Shown here in pieces: positions 19,373 through 30,972 of a DNA stretch of 64,000 nt. The notes below the pieces were generated by a model. The model was not told the origin of the DNA and did not search any database. It was given only the letters and a program-made list of their open reading frames with translations. Within the stretch, counting starts at the first letter, position 1. The number at the start of each line of letters is the position of its first letter. Both the position numbers and the translations under genes were made by a program. The stretch lies in contig OZ038378.1 in the NCBI GenBank assembly GCA_964036045.1, positions 186,595,128-186,659,127 on the forward strand, read 5' to 3'. The stretch comes from Eutreptiella sp. 'Long Island Sound 2002'. Lineage: Eukaryota > Euglenozoa > Euglenophyceae > Eutreptiales > Eutreptiaceae.

Positions 19373-20120
19373 CGAGCTTGGTGAGCAGACCATATCTTGG
19401 GCTACGTGGCTCAAGATGCGATTTCGAGCGCACCTAATCCACCCACAACCACCCACGTTTGGTGGGTTCCATCCCTCAAAATTGCCCTAACAGGCGCTTA
19501 GACCCCCGTCCTAGGCCCAGTGGGCTGCGGCAAGCTGCAGGAGGTAACCCAAAGAGGTGGGTGCCAAAAGGGGTCAACAAGCTCCACCGCGTCCAAAACA
19601 ATGACGTTTCTCAAAAATGATCCCGGACCACACAGAATGCCAAAACCAGTGTTTTTAGCGCGTTTTGAGCTCGTTGTGGCCCTCCTAAAAGCCCAAAATG
19701 CCTCGAAAATGGGCTGTTTTGGGCAAAAAATGGGTCATAAATGTGTTTTTCCAAAAATGATCTTGGACCATTTGCGGTGCCTAAACAGGTGAAATGAGCC
19801 CCTTTTGAGCCCATTGCAAGCCATTTTGGCCCCTCCAAAGTCACAAAATGCCTTGGAAATTTGCCGTCTTGGGACCAAAATTCAGTCAAAAATGGATCAA
19901 AAATGGGCTATTTGAGGGTGCACAAACAAGTGGAATGAGCCCATTTTGAGCCCATGTTGAGCAATTTTGCCACCTCTCAAGGCCAAAAGGGCCTTGAAAA
20001 AAGGCCCATTTGGGACCAGAAATGGCTCAAAAGCGGGTCAAAACCATGGTTTTTCAAACACGATCCTAGTCCAGTTGTGGTGCCCAAAGGGATGAATGCA
20101 ATTCATTTTGAGCCCCATTT
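19373..20120 (-). repeat. Dispersed repeat Q, right copy (inverted)
   Basis: Reverse complement follows the block order of 9630-10,410: the CTGTTTCCACGAGC junction, CCACGTAGCCC, the CACCCAC tracts, GGCCCAGTGGGCTGCGGC, and then ~200-bp units of CATTTTTGACC/GGGCCAAAAT type. Here Q joins P directly, which suggests P and Q are parts of one family. Confidence 0.75.
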
Positions 20121-20950
20121 GAGCTGCTCTCATCAACTTTCCACGGTGTACGCCAACCTTTGTCGTTGAAATCTCCGAGACAATGTTCCTTTCCCCACGA
20201 GCTGGGTCCCAATATTCAATCCTGGTTAGGGGTAGGGTTAGGGTCACCTAGCTCCTGGAACCAGTCTTGGACCTCTTCAGTGTCTAGTCCTTCTGTCCTT
20301 TGGCTTTGGAACGTGCAGCAAGATCCCCGCAAGATGGCTCGTAACGTCCGCACTATTGAGGTGGATCAAAACGGCCTGAAGTGTAGGATTGAGCATGAAG
20401 TTGGTGTGCACCAAGTCACTACCGAGCCCGGGCTCCATCTCTCCAAGAACACTCCGCGGCACGGTCAAATGAACACAACACAATGCACACAATAGAACTA
20501 GTAATCATTGCTCTGCTCTCATGTTTTGGTGGTATATTATGAGTGATTAGGCATCATGGACACCTAGTAGAACTCAAGCAAGGTCCAATACTGAAGTTTA
20601 TAGTTCGGCAGGAGAACTGTATTTCGGGTACGTTTATCCCTCTTTCCAAAGCAACAAAGTCTGGGTAGTCGGCATCTGTGTTGTATATCCTGTTTTCTTA
20701 TCCAGTGGTTTTTGAATTTTGGCCATGGTGGGGCAGGACGGAGTTGTGGACAGTTGTACACAACCAGTGGGCGGAACACCGAATCTGGTGGCTCGGCCAC
20801 CCCTTGATGACGCAAGTGCGCACAGTGGGAACCCACCGAAGGCCATAAAAACCCAGATTTGTCAGATGCAGCCACTGAGTTCTTTGATACTCCGTCCAGC
20901 TGTGCACTACGGCGAGTGATCGGGAAGCCTGCCCCACGACCTAACCAACA
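20121..20950. other. Non-coding stretch, nothing recognised
   Basis: Contains TTAGGGGTAGGGTTAGGG at 20,225-20,242 followed by a segment resembling the start of repeat P (CTAGCTCCTGGAACCAGTC, TCAGTGTCTAG). The remainder has no supported ORF; it may hold the LTR or leader of the retroelement relic that follows. Confidence 0.4.
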
Positions 20951-21909
20951 TGGCAATGAATGACGTCCTCAAGAGGGTGACAGAACAGGGTGTCAGAACA
21001 GATCACCCAAGAATTCCAGGGTATGTATCCTGGAATGCCTGCTGACAGATCCTGGTTGGTCCTGGCAATATATGAACTGTAGACGGGGGATAAATTACGA
21101 GCAGCGGAACGACTTTTCGAAATTGGGGCGAGAGACCATGGTATGGAGGAGTGGATGTCGCGCTATGTGCAGAGGTTGAGGGCACAGTACCAACAGGCTG
21201 TGCAGGATCGAGCCCAGAGCGAAAAAGACAGAGCTGAGACAGGTAGAAACCCCCAGACTGGGGAAACCTTTGACGATTGGATGGAGGAAGATGATGTTGG
21301 TGATGTAGGAGAAAAATCGGCTAAGAGGAATCCCACAGGGCCGTCCAAAAAGAATGCCTGGAAACTGAGGAAACATCCTGGTGCCATCAAGTGGGTCCGA
21401 AAATTGGGGCATCTTTTGGAGACTCAAAATGACTAGGATGACGAGATTCCTCCGTGGGCGCGTGGTGTTTGGGAAATCATCATGAGTATGGATAAGTCAG
21501 GCAAACAATACCTGAAGGATGAGGCACCAGCTGAGAGGGAAAAACAGAAGCGACGGGAAAAGAAGGCCAAAAAGAAGGCAAAACGACAGGCCCGGAAGGG
21601 GCGGGGAAGAAGGTTCGAGATTCGTCGGAGTCCTCGAGCAGTGACGGTGAGAGGAGATCGAGTTCGAGCAAGGACAGCTTCAACAGCTCCAACAGTAGCT
21701 CCGAATCAACCCCTAGAAGGAGAACTCGAGGACGCAGAGTTGGGGCAGTGCCGATTGGGGCGCCGGAATTTAAAATCATCAATGGCAAGCGTCACTTCAA
21801 ATCTCAGGCAGGAAGCTGGGTGGACTGCACTGCACCTCCCAGCAAGCCGTGTGAGGGATGTGGACAGCGACATTGGTGGCATGAGAGGAAAGAGTTCAAG
21901 TGTTCCTGA
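20951..21909 (+). pseudogene. Retroelement relic: Gag-like protein with zinc-knuckle-like motif
   Basis: A helical, charged segment (21,122-21,433, MSRYVQRLRAQYQQ) is followed by TAG 21,434-21,436 and continues in phase to a Lys/Arg-rich run. A frameshift near 21,600 leads to a Ser/Arg-rich linker (DSSESSSSDGERRSSSS) and CEGCGQRHWWHERKEFKC (nt ~21,853-21,906), a Cys-x2-Cys...His...Cys cluster of nucleocapsid type. Stop TGA 21,907-21,909. The element family cannot be named from this fragment. Confidence 0.6.
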
Positions 21910-23019
21910 ATCGCTGGTGCACAAGTGGTGCCAGGAGAGCAGGGCAAGGGGCACAACGAGAGAGCAGTCCAGGAGGGGAGTGGAGAAGAGCGGAGAGGCC
22001 CCATGCCCCTTTCCCGTGTTCAGGGAGCTGACGAGTCCGTGCAGCAGATCCGATAGGCCTTGTTGGGCGCAGTGGACGCGGCAGAACAGAGGCTGTGGAG
22101 CAGGTACATTGCGACAGTCTGAAAGAGGTTGGAGAAAAAGGGCAGAGACGGATATGTGGCGGGCATCCGGAGATACCTTGGAGTCCTTTCGCAGACGACC
22201 AGAGCTGGAAGTCCGGGAGCCCTCGAGGAGGCACGTGGAGCAAAACGCTGACGCACACATGGTGAGTCAGACTCCGAGATTGCAGAGCGTCTGGCAAGCA
22301 GAGAAGAGGATAACTCTGAGGCAAAATATCACTTCGAGCACGCAGATGCATGATGAGGGGGGCGGGGAGAGGCCCGTACAACAAAGTACAACGGACGAAA
22401 CAAAGAACTAGGCGAGTTGCAAGACGTGCGATGCGATACAGGCGGTCAGTGGTCTGGCTGGTGTGCCGGGTGAGCAAGTTCCTTGGTTGAATGCCGCGCT
22501 GCTGTCAATGGTTCATGGAGTAGAGGATGCGATGAATTCCAAGGGGGTTGGCTGGAAATGGACTTCTGGAGGCCATGGTGACACTGTCACAAGCTAGCCT
22601 GTCACAGGCAAGCACTGAGTCCTACTATCCTGAGGATGAGGATGATTGCATGGCTGATCCTGAACTGGCCAGCAGGGGGGTGGGGGCTGTGGGTAGTGTC
22701 CGAGTGGCCCCCAGTCTGTGGCAGCCGTGGGTACCAGGTGAATTGTGTAAGAGGTACCAGGAGTGGTATCCAAGGGCAAGGAGGTAAAGGAGATGCTAGA
22801 GGCCATACGAGTGGCAGGTGGGTTGAAAGCAACTGGAGACAGGCCGGCCACGGGACGGGCGGTAGTCATCCCGAAAAATTCGGAAAAGTGCAGCATGATT
22901 TTGAACTGCAAGGAACAGAATCACGCGAGTGGAGTTAAGCCAAAAGGATTCCGTTTACCGCAGGTGGAAAGGATATGTGACCGTCTGGTTTTTGAAAACA
23001 AGCAGTCGAGGTGGTGGAT
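21910..23019 (+). pseudogene. Retroelement relic: region before RT and first RT motifs, cut off by satellite
   Basis: Degraded coding sequence with several stops. In the frame of 22,763, residues 30-80 read GRAVVIPKNSEKCSMILNCK then EQN and FRLPQVERI, which resembles the first RT motifs (I/V-P-K ... R-x-I-x-D-x-R-x-x-N) with substitutions at the Arg and Asp. The sequence ends where the satellite begins near 23,020, so palm and catalytic motifs are absent. Order Gag-like then RT-like fits a retroelement. Confidence 0.45.
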
Positions 23020-25700
23020 GTGTACACCACCCCCGCAGCACGCAGCCCCCACAGGTCATGCAGGCCAGGGGGACAGTAATGGGCCCCCACACCAACACAC
23101 CCGCGCCCACAGCACGTGGGTGGCGGACCCCAATAGCCCGCCCAGTGGGCGGGCAGTCAAGGACAGGGACAGCACCTGACCTCAGACGCTACTCACAATG
23201 GTGGAAGGCACCCCCGCCTGCCACTGTTGTGAGGGGCGTCTGGTGTCAGGCGCTGTCCCTCCCCCGGCCGCCTGTCCTCTGGAGTGGGCAGCCAGGCTTC
23301 CGCGACCCGTGTGTCGGGGGGGCGGTTGGTGCGGGCGTGGGGACCCAGCACCGGCCCCACAGTGTGCGCCCTTGCGGGCCGGCGTTGCTCGCTGTGGGGG
23401 TCACCCCCCCCCGGGGACGGCCCCCCACCACCCCCGCGGCACGCAACCCCACAGGGCATGCAGGCCAAGGGGACAGTGTTGGGCCCCCACACCCACACAC
23501 CCGCGCCCACAGCTCGTTGGTGGCGGACCACAACAGCACGCCCAGTGGGCGGGCAGTCCGGGGAGGGACGGCGCCTGACCTCAGACGCCCCTCACAATGG
23601 TGGAAGGCACCCCCCTCGGGGACGCCCTTCAGCCACCCCCACAGCAAGCAACGCCGGCCTGCAAGGGTGCACACTGTCGGGCCGGTGCTGGGTCCCCACG
23701 CCCGCACCGACCGCACCCAGGACACACGAGTTGCGGAACCCTGGCTGCCCACTCCAGAGAATTGGCGGCCGGGGGAGGGACAGCGCCTGACACCAGACGC
23801 CCCTCACAATCGTCGAAGGCACCCCCCCCGGGGACGCCCTTCCGCCACCCCCACAGGGAGCAACGCCGGCCCGCATGGGCGCACGCTGTGGGGCCGGTGC
23901 TGGGTCCCCACGCCCGCATCGACCGCACCCGGGACACGCGGGTCGCGGAACTCCGGCCGCCCGCCCCAGAGGACGGACGACCGGGGGAGGGACAGCGACT
24001 GACACCAGACGCCCCTCACAACGTTGGCAGCCCGACCCCCCCAGGGACGGCCCCCCACCACCCCCGCGGCACGCAGCCCCCACAGGGCATGCAGGCCAAG
24101 GGGACCGTGATGGGCCCCCACACCCACACGCCCGCGCCCGCAGCACGTGGGTGGCGGACCCAAACAGCCCGCCCAGTGGGCGGGCAGGTCGGAAGAGGGG
24201 GAGCGCCTGACCTCAGATGCCCCTCACAACGGTGGAAGGCACCCCCCTCGGGGACGCCCTTCCGCCACCCCCACTGCGAGCAACGCCGGCCCGCAAGAGC
24301 GGACGCTGACGGGCCGGTGCTGGGTCCCCACGCCCGCACCGACCGCACCCGGGACAAACGGGTCGCGGAACCCCGGCTGCCCGCCCCAGAGGACGGGCGG
24401 CCGGGGGAGGGACAGCGCCTGACACCAGACGCCCCTCACAACGGCGGCAGGCCACCCCCCCCCGGGGACGGCCCCCCACCACCCCCGCGGCACGCAGCCC
24501 CCACAGGGCATGCAGGCCAAGGGGACAGTGTTGGGCCCCCACACCCACACACCCGCGGCCACAGCATGTGGGTGGCGGACCCCAACAGCCCGCCCAATAG
24601 GCGGGCAGTCGGGGGAGGAGGAGCGCCTGACCTCAGACGCCCCTCGCAACGGTGGAAGGCACCCCCCCCAGGGACGCCCTTCCGCCACCCCCACAGCGAG
24701 CAACGCCGGCCCGCAAGGGCTCACGCTGTGAAACTGGTGCTGGGTCCCCACGCCCGCACCGACCGCACCCGGAACACACGGGTCGCGGAACCCCGGCCGC
24801 CCATCCCAGAGGACAGGCGGCCGGGGGAGGGACAGCGCCTGACACCAGACGCCACTCACAACGGCGGCAGGCCGCCCCCCCCGGTAAGGCCCTCAGCCAA
24901 CCCCGAGGCACGCAGCTTCCACAGGGCATGCAGGCGAAGGGGACAGCGTTGGGCCCCCACACCCACACGCCCGCGCCCACAGACCGTGGGTAGTGGACCC
25001 CAAAAGCCCGCCCAGTGGGCGGGCAGTCGGGGGGGGGGGAGCGCCCGACCTCAGACGCCCCTCAGAACGGTGGAAGGCACCCCCCCCGGGGACGCCCTTC
25101 CGCCACCCCCACAGCGAGCAACGCCGGCCCGCAAGGGCGCAAGCTGTGAAACCGGTGCTGGGTCCCCACACCCGCACCGACCGCACCTGGAACACACGGG
25201 TCGCGGAACCCCGGCTAGCCGCCCCAGAGGGCGGGCGGCTGGGGAAGGGACAGCGCCTGGGACCAGACGCCCCTCGCAACGGTGGCGGGCCACCGCCCCG
25301 GGGACGTCCCCCACCACCCCCGCGGAGCGCGGCCCCCACTGGGCATGCAAGCCGAGGGGACAGCGCCGGGCCCCCACACCCGCACACCCACGCCCACAGC
25401 AAGAGTGGATGACGAACCCCGACAGCCGGCCCAGAAGGCGGACAGTTCGGGGAGAGGGAGCGCCTGACCGCAGACGCCCCTCATAACGGACACGCGGGCC
25501 GCGAAACCCCGGCTGCCCGCCGCTGAGGAACACAAGGAATGCGGGCCACGGGGACAGCGCTGGACCCCGTACCTGCACACCCGTGCCCACAGCACGTGGG
25601 CAGCGGGCCCCGACGCCCCCCAGGAGGAGGACAGCAGGAGGGGGGAGAGCGCCCGGCCTCGGACGCCCCTCGCAACCGGGCCGTCACGGACCGCGGGGGG
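23020..25700 (+). repeat. GC-rich satellite array A: ~420-bp dimers of two ~210-bp monomers
   Basis: The block GGGCATGCAGGCC recurs near 23,461, 24,091, 24,511, 24,929 and 25,347, a period of about 418-420 bp, with one extra monomer between 23,461 and 24,091. Each dimer holds monomer A (GGACGCCCTTCCGCCACCCC ... CGGAACCCTGGCTGCCCGC type) and monomer B (CACGCAGCCCCCACAGGGC ... CAGCACGTGGGTGGCGGAC type). Both monomers open with GAGGGACAGCGCCTGAC. Units become degenerate after 25,480. Long ORFs through it exist in several frames on both strands and are not evidence of coding. Confidence 0.95.
23215..23403 (-). repeat. Inverted monomer inside satellite array A
   Basis: From CCACTGTTGTGAGGGGCGTC to CGTTGCTCGCTGTGGGGG the sequence is the reverse complement of the monomer A to B transition, while the units on both sides are in forward orientation. 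The inversion is about 190 bp, close to one monomer. Confidence 0.9.
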
Positions 25701-25852
25701 GGAGCACCTAGTGCCCACACGCACACACGAATGCCGGCCCGCGGAACTGGCGTACGAGCTCTGCCACCCACGCCCCGCGGTGCCCACAGCACGTGCACCA
25801 GCCACAGGAAAACCGCACCCCACCGCCTGCTCTTAGGCACAGCGACACAACA

Positions 25853-28470
25853 ATGGCGGAACCCGCGGCCCCACGCAAAACACGCCCCCGATCTCCGACG
25901 CTAGACGCAGCACACGAGGTCATCAGGGCGCTTGGACTCAGAGGCGGCGAAGGAGACCCCCCACAAGAGGACGCGGGCACAGACTCCGACCTGGAGGACA
26001 TACCGGAGCCCTCGACGGAAAGCACGCCCGCGGAACCTGCGCCGCCGGCGGGCAGCGTGCCCACCCTCTGCCCCGCGTGGAAAGGGGGCAACTGCACCGG
26101 CGAAGGCTGGTGCCCCAAACAGCACCCCCAGCCCGGCCCCGATGACGGAGTGCTGTCCGAGGCCGGACGTGCGGCCGCATGCGCCGCCCTACGCTACGGG
26201 GTGGCGCAGGGCTGGATCCTGGATGAGACTTCACGCGGCAGCGTGAACATCCAGGAGGCCGTCGACCGAGTCACCAACGCGGGACAGGCGGCAGTGGCCT
26301 TGCACAGCCGGGGCCGCCACGGCAGACCCGCAGAGGGGATCATTGTGGAGCCCTCGGGATTGATGCTGGTCCTGGCGGCGGACATGGTCCGAGGGGTGCT
26401 CCACGCATCCCGTGTGCGGCGGGCGCGCCCACAGTGGACCATCCAGGTGTACACCCCCCCACGGGCGTGGCCCTTCTCCACGTGGGCGGTGCTCGCCGTC
26501 ATGTGGCACCTGGCACCGGAGGACGCCCCCACAGGGACCGCGGAGGAAATCGCCTGGGACCTCCACACCTGGCCGGCCGGCCAGGATTACCCCTGGCGCA
26601 GGCCCCGGGGCGGCCTCCCAGTGGCACCCGCGGCAGAGGGGCTCAGCCTTGCGGCAACCCTCCAATGGCACCCCGACAAGAGGGTACGCCACTTTCTGCA
26701 GACGGGCACGGTCCCGGCCGCCCCGCCAGACTCCGAGTGGCGACGGGACGCAGGAGATGCGCAACCGCTGCCGGGCCCCTGGGTCCTCCCATTGTGGTAT
26801 TTGCCCATGGGCACCCTGGTTCACGCCACTCAAGCCGTCAAGGGGGCTTTCCCGCAGCCGCTCCTCCCCGGCGTGGCCCTGCTCCGCAGCCTGCAGGCGG
26901 GGGCGGCCTGGGTACTGTGGAGGGAAGGGGGCGGGCGCCCGAGCCCCTATTTCCCCCTGGTCCAGGGCCAGGCGCTACACCACGCCGAGGGCATGGGGAC
27001 CGTGGAATGGGGGGCGATCGTGCCCGGCACGGCGTGCAGGTGGATCACTGCGGCCGCTGCACAGCCCATGCGATCGCCACCAGCGTGCCACCGCCGCCTA
27101 CAGGTGGTCCCCTCCTTGGCTCCCCAACACGCCCTTACGAGCGACGTATGAGGGCCATACTGAGGCACAACAGGGAGTGGCTAACGAACCCGGGTGCACG
27201 GTACCCGCTGGGGCCGGTGCTCGAACAGCTCACGGCCCCCACACCCGGGGTCCGCCACGCCTTGCACAGGGCGTCGGCTCTCACGGAGCAGCTCAACGAC
27301 GAGGTGCTAGACCTGGCGCTGGAGCCGCTGCAGGTGCTTTACCCGCAGACCCACATCCCGCCCGCGGGCACGTCCAACCGCCTGGGCCGCCTGGGTTCGC
27401 AACGCCGCGTCGAGGCCGCGCACCCGGGAGGCGTGGTTGAACAGTGGCTAACGCTCCGCAAGCCGTCCGCCGCGCAAGGCCACTGGTACCTACGCGAACT
27501 CCTCTTCCTACCCAGGGCGGCCCTGGAGCACCGCCGGCAAAACCCGTACCACACGCACTCGGAGCGCCGAGGCGCGCAGAGCTTCCTGCAGCCGGTTCCG
27601 TCCGCCCTCTCGCCGGGGCAGGGCCCGGAGGCGCTGCAGCAGGGCCCCCCGCTCGACACGGCCACCACGGTACAGCAAAGGGGAAGCAACGGCGCGGATG
27701 GTGCCGAACCGGACTGCACGAACTGCGGAGCGGTGGCCTGGACCGTGGCCTGCAGGCACCTCGCCCGAGATAGAACGGGCATCCGGCAGTACAGGCCAGC
27801 GGACCGCACGGCGCTGACGTCCGCGGTCGCGGCCGTCACCATGGGTCCCGTGGCGGCGTGGCCGGCGCAACTGCTGCCCCACATCCCCTGCCGCGACAAG
27901 CAGCCCCGCCAGCCGGCCGCAATGCATGCGCCGACGGCACTCCTCACGGCCGAGCAGCTATACGTCAACGCGGCGGCGCTGCTGGCGGACGGCGGGGAGA
28001 GCTTCGTCCACCACCACGGCCCGGCGCAGATTGGGGGAAGCATACAAGGGCCGCAGCGCGATGCACCCCACCTGTGGCACGCCACACTCCGCGGGCGCAC
28101 CCGCGTCTGGGATGCAGGCGGCGGCACACCCCCTCCCGGGCCTCAGCAGGGGGAGGCACTGGTGCTGCAGACAGCAGGCTACCAGGCCATCCTGCACGGC
28201 CACGCCGGAGGGTACCGGTCGCACGTCCTGGCCGGGGGCCGCTGGACTGTCTGGCACAGCACCGCCAGGCAAGGGGCGTTCCCGCCCCTGCCCCACGTCG
28301 ACTGGCAGCAGGGGCCCACCCAGGCCTACTATATGTCGGCGGACCCCTGGCCGCTAGCACTCCTGCTACACACCGTCAGCGCCACCAACAAGAGGCAGGA
28401 ACCGGGATGGGTCAACCCCCCCGCACTGGTGTGGAGCCCCGACCAGGAGGAGCATCTACGGGCCGCGTGA
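25853..28470 (+). pseudogene. LINE-2 ORF1 with CCCH zinc finger, one frameshift
   Basis: ATG 25,853 in context ACAACAATGG is the likely start (MAEPAAPRKTRPRSP). Near nt 26,069-26,127 CPAWKGGNCTGEGWCPKQH is spaced C-x7-C-x5-C-x3-H, a CCCH zinc finger of the RNA-binding type. The first phase ends at 27,151, but the protein evidently moves to the next phase between about 27,030 and 27,110 and continues to TGA 28,468-28,470. Beyond the finger I see no family I can name, apart from a CTNCGAVAWTVACRH cysteine cluster near 27,715. Likely role: RNA binding in the retrotransposition particle. Confidence 0.65.
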
Positions 28471-29511
28471 CAGGGAGACGCCATCAGTGCCACGGACGTC
28501 CCGGACCTCCACGCGGGGCCAATCACGCACACCCGCCTGGCGGTGGCCCAACGGGGACAGCAGATCCCACAGTGGGTGCTCTGCATGTTCAGCCCGGCGG
28601 ACGCGCACATCGTGGTCTGCGACCCCGAGCGCCTGCCGGGGCCCGAGGCCATGGTCCGTGTGGCGGACTGTATCCGCATGATCGTCAAGGCGCTACAGGA
28701 GGGCGAACACCACGCCCTCCTGCTCCAGGTCCGGCTGAAGGACAACGCCCGGGCGGCGAGGTCGGGGGTGTGGCCGGCAGCGGCGCACCCCGCCGACCTA
28801 GAGCTCCAGCTGGCGGTCCCGACCACAGTGTACCACTGGCTACAAGCCTTCAACGACCTGCGATGGAGGGGCAAACCGGACCGCCCAATCGGCTCCACGC
28901 ACTGGCAAGCGTGGCTGCAGGCAGACGCGCAGCGCGATGCCGTCCGGAGTCTCGGGCCCGCGCCCGCGACACGAGCTCTCGATGCGGCGGCCCCGGGCCG
29001 CGCGTTGGCGCCACACACGGTTCCACTGGCCAACCTGCCCTTCGAACCAGCGGCGGAGGGCGCCATCCGGAAGTCGGTGCCGCTCCCCCCGGCGCGAGGG
29101 GCCACAAAACCAACGAAATGCCCCCTGTGTGCAGACAAGTACTGCACAAGCGGGGCAATGCTGGAACACCTGGCGTGGCACGCAGTGCACGCTGCAGCCC
29201 CGGTGGACGACAAGGAGGCGGCCTCCAACATCCTGCAAGGGAGGGCACGGAGGTCCCCATGGCACGCCCCGTACGCCCGGCGCCCCCCGCCCCAGGCGGC
29301 CGACCACGCAGACGGCGATGAGGAGGCACCCAGAGCGGCCCCGGGGACCGGCGGTGCGGCCCAACAAGGGTCCATCCCCGAGGGGCTGGCCCCCCTGGCC
29401 CTCCTGTGGGCCCCGCTGGGAACGGGCTCTCCGCACCCCATGGCACCGGCGCACCCGGGAGCCCTGGCTGCACCAGCGGACCCAGCGGTGATGCCGATGC
29501 GGGATGGCTGA
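28471..29511 (+). pseudogene. LINE-2 segment with C2H2 zinc finger, upstream of the endonuclease
   Basis: In the same phase as the end of ORF1 across TGA 28,468 and as the endonuclease across TGA 29,509, so it may be the C-terminus of ORF1 or the N-terminus of ORF2. It contains CPLCADKYCTSGAMLEHLAWH (nt ~29,119-29,184) with C-x2-C-x12-H-x3-H, a textbook C2H2 finger. The remainder is Ala/Pro-rich. The finger may contact nucleic acid. Confidence 0.7.
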
Positions 29512-30453
29512 CTCCAGGTGGACACGGCGGACGACGCCCTATGGCTCCTCTCGCCGAACCTGCGCAACGGCCTCGTACCCCCAGAGCGGTCCCTCCGGGA
29601 CACGCTCCGGCGGCGCTGGGGGCCAGCGGCCTGTACCGACAAGGAGCACCTCATCACCGGCATGCTACCCCAGGAGGAGGGCTTTGCCATCATGCTCCAG
29701 GAAACAGGGATCGCCACCCGGGCGCAGGAGATGCACGTGGCCGCGGCGCTCCGGGACAAGGGGTACACCCCCTTCTTCAGCAGCCGGCTGGCGGTGAGGG
29801 GAGCCACTTCCACCTCGAGAGGCAGGGGCCTCCTCACCGCGGTCAGCAGCAAGTACGTGGCGGAGCACGAGGTGCTAAGTTTCACGGAAATCGTCCCCAG
29901 GAAGGCCGCGGCCCTGGAGATCCGCACGGACGGGGGAGGCCTCACCCTCATCAACGTCCACGGGCCACAAGCAGGCTGCTCCCTGTGGGCGGGACGGGCG
30001 GCGTTCTGGGCCGACATACAAATGTATGCCACGGCACGCAGCCTCGGTGGGAGACACCCGGTGGTCATCGCGGGTGACACCAACGTCTACATGGATGCCA
30101 CCACCAACCCGGCCACGGAGCACCTCCGCGCGGGCTGGGAGGCCTGCGGTTTCCGGAGGGCCACGGCAGGCGGCGAGGAGGATATGACCACCACGCTCCA
30201 CCCGGCCCGGCACGAGGTGGACACCTTCCTGGTCAACGAACCCCTCCTGCTGTGGTCCCTGCGGGAAAGCGTCTGGGCTCGCTGCATGGCACACCCCGAG
30301 GTGGTTGGCTCGGACCACCTCCCGGTCCGCCTGGCCTTGCCGGGCCTCCTCGACGCAGCGGGGCGCGCGGCGATGCCCACCCCCTACAGCCACACGGAGG
30401 GCCGCCTCCTCCCGTACGACGCCGAGGCCGCGCCCGTCCAACACTGCCTGTGA
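29512..30453 (+). pseudogene. LINE-2 ORF2: apurinic-type endonuclease domain
   Basis: Exonuclease-endonuclease-phosphatase motifs in order: LLSPNLRNG (N-terminal Asn), IMLQETGI (catalytic Glu, nt ~29,688-29,711), INVHGPQ, VVIAGDTNVYMD (GDxN, nt ~30,061-30,096), HEVDTFLVN and GSDHLPVRL (catalytic Asp-His, nt ~30,306-30,332). Length of about 270 residues is normal for the family. The domain would nick the chromosome for target-primed reverse transcription. It is in phase with the sequence before and after, interrupted only by TGA 29,509 and TGA 30,451. Confidence 0.9.
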
Positions 30454-30972
30454 GCGGCGGTCACCGCCGCGCAGGATGAACCCTCCCTGGCGCCCTGCCT
30501 GGGACCCGCAGAGCAGCACGCCTACGGGTCCATGCCCGCGGCCGCGATGGACAAGGTGTTCAAACACCTCCACGCGGCGCATGACGCCCTAGCGCGTGTG
30601 GTGGGAAGCCGGCAGCCGTCCCCGGCGGGGACGGACCCGGCGGAGGGGGACCCCCTGGAGAGCGGAAAGCGGCTCCAGGCGGCGGTCCTCCGCTATGACA
30701 CCCTGGCAGCGTGCGCGCCGGCAGCGTACCAGGCGGACACGGCACGGCACGGCATCCGGTCCGAGGCGGCGCTCTGGCTCGCGGAGGAGCTGCGGGGTGC
30801 TTCGCCCGGGTTCCGCCCGACCACACAGGGCCAACTACAGGAGGAGCTGGAGAGGCAAGCAGCCGCCCTCGAAGAGGACATTCGCCAGCTCCGCGCACTC
30901 CTGGCGGCAGACCGCAAGCGCGCCATCAAGGACTTCTGGCGCCGCCACACCCCCGACATCGCTCAGCGGTGA
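30454..30972 (+). pseudogene. LINE-2 ORF2: linker between endonuclease and RT
   Basis: Same phase as the endonuclease. Alpha-helical and charged, including QEELERQAAALEEDIRQLRA (nt ~30,840-30,900), a probable coiled coil, then RKRAIKDFWRRH. Such helical linkers precede the RT in LINE ORF2 proteins. Ends at TGA 30,970-30,972, in phase with the RT. Confidence 0.75.

Noticed and set aside
19812-19835. Dinoflagellate spliced-leader match (AGCCATTTTGGC)
   Set aside because: Only about 12 bases agree and the flanks differ; the string belongs to the internally repeated Q family rich in CATTTTGG.
23597-25486. 629-residue open reading frame across satellite A
   Set aside because: Same reason: stop-poor satellite sequence, with open frames on both strands and no domain.
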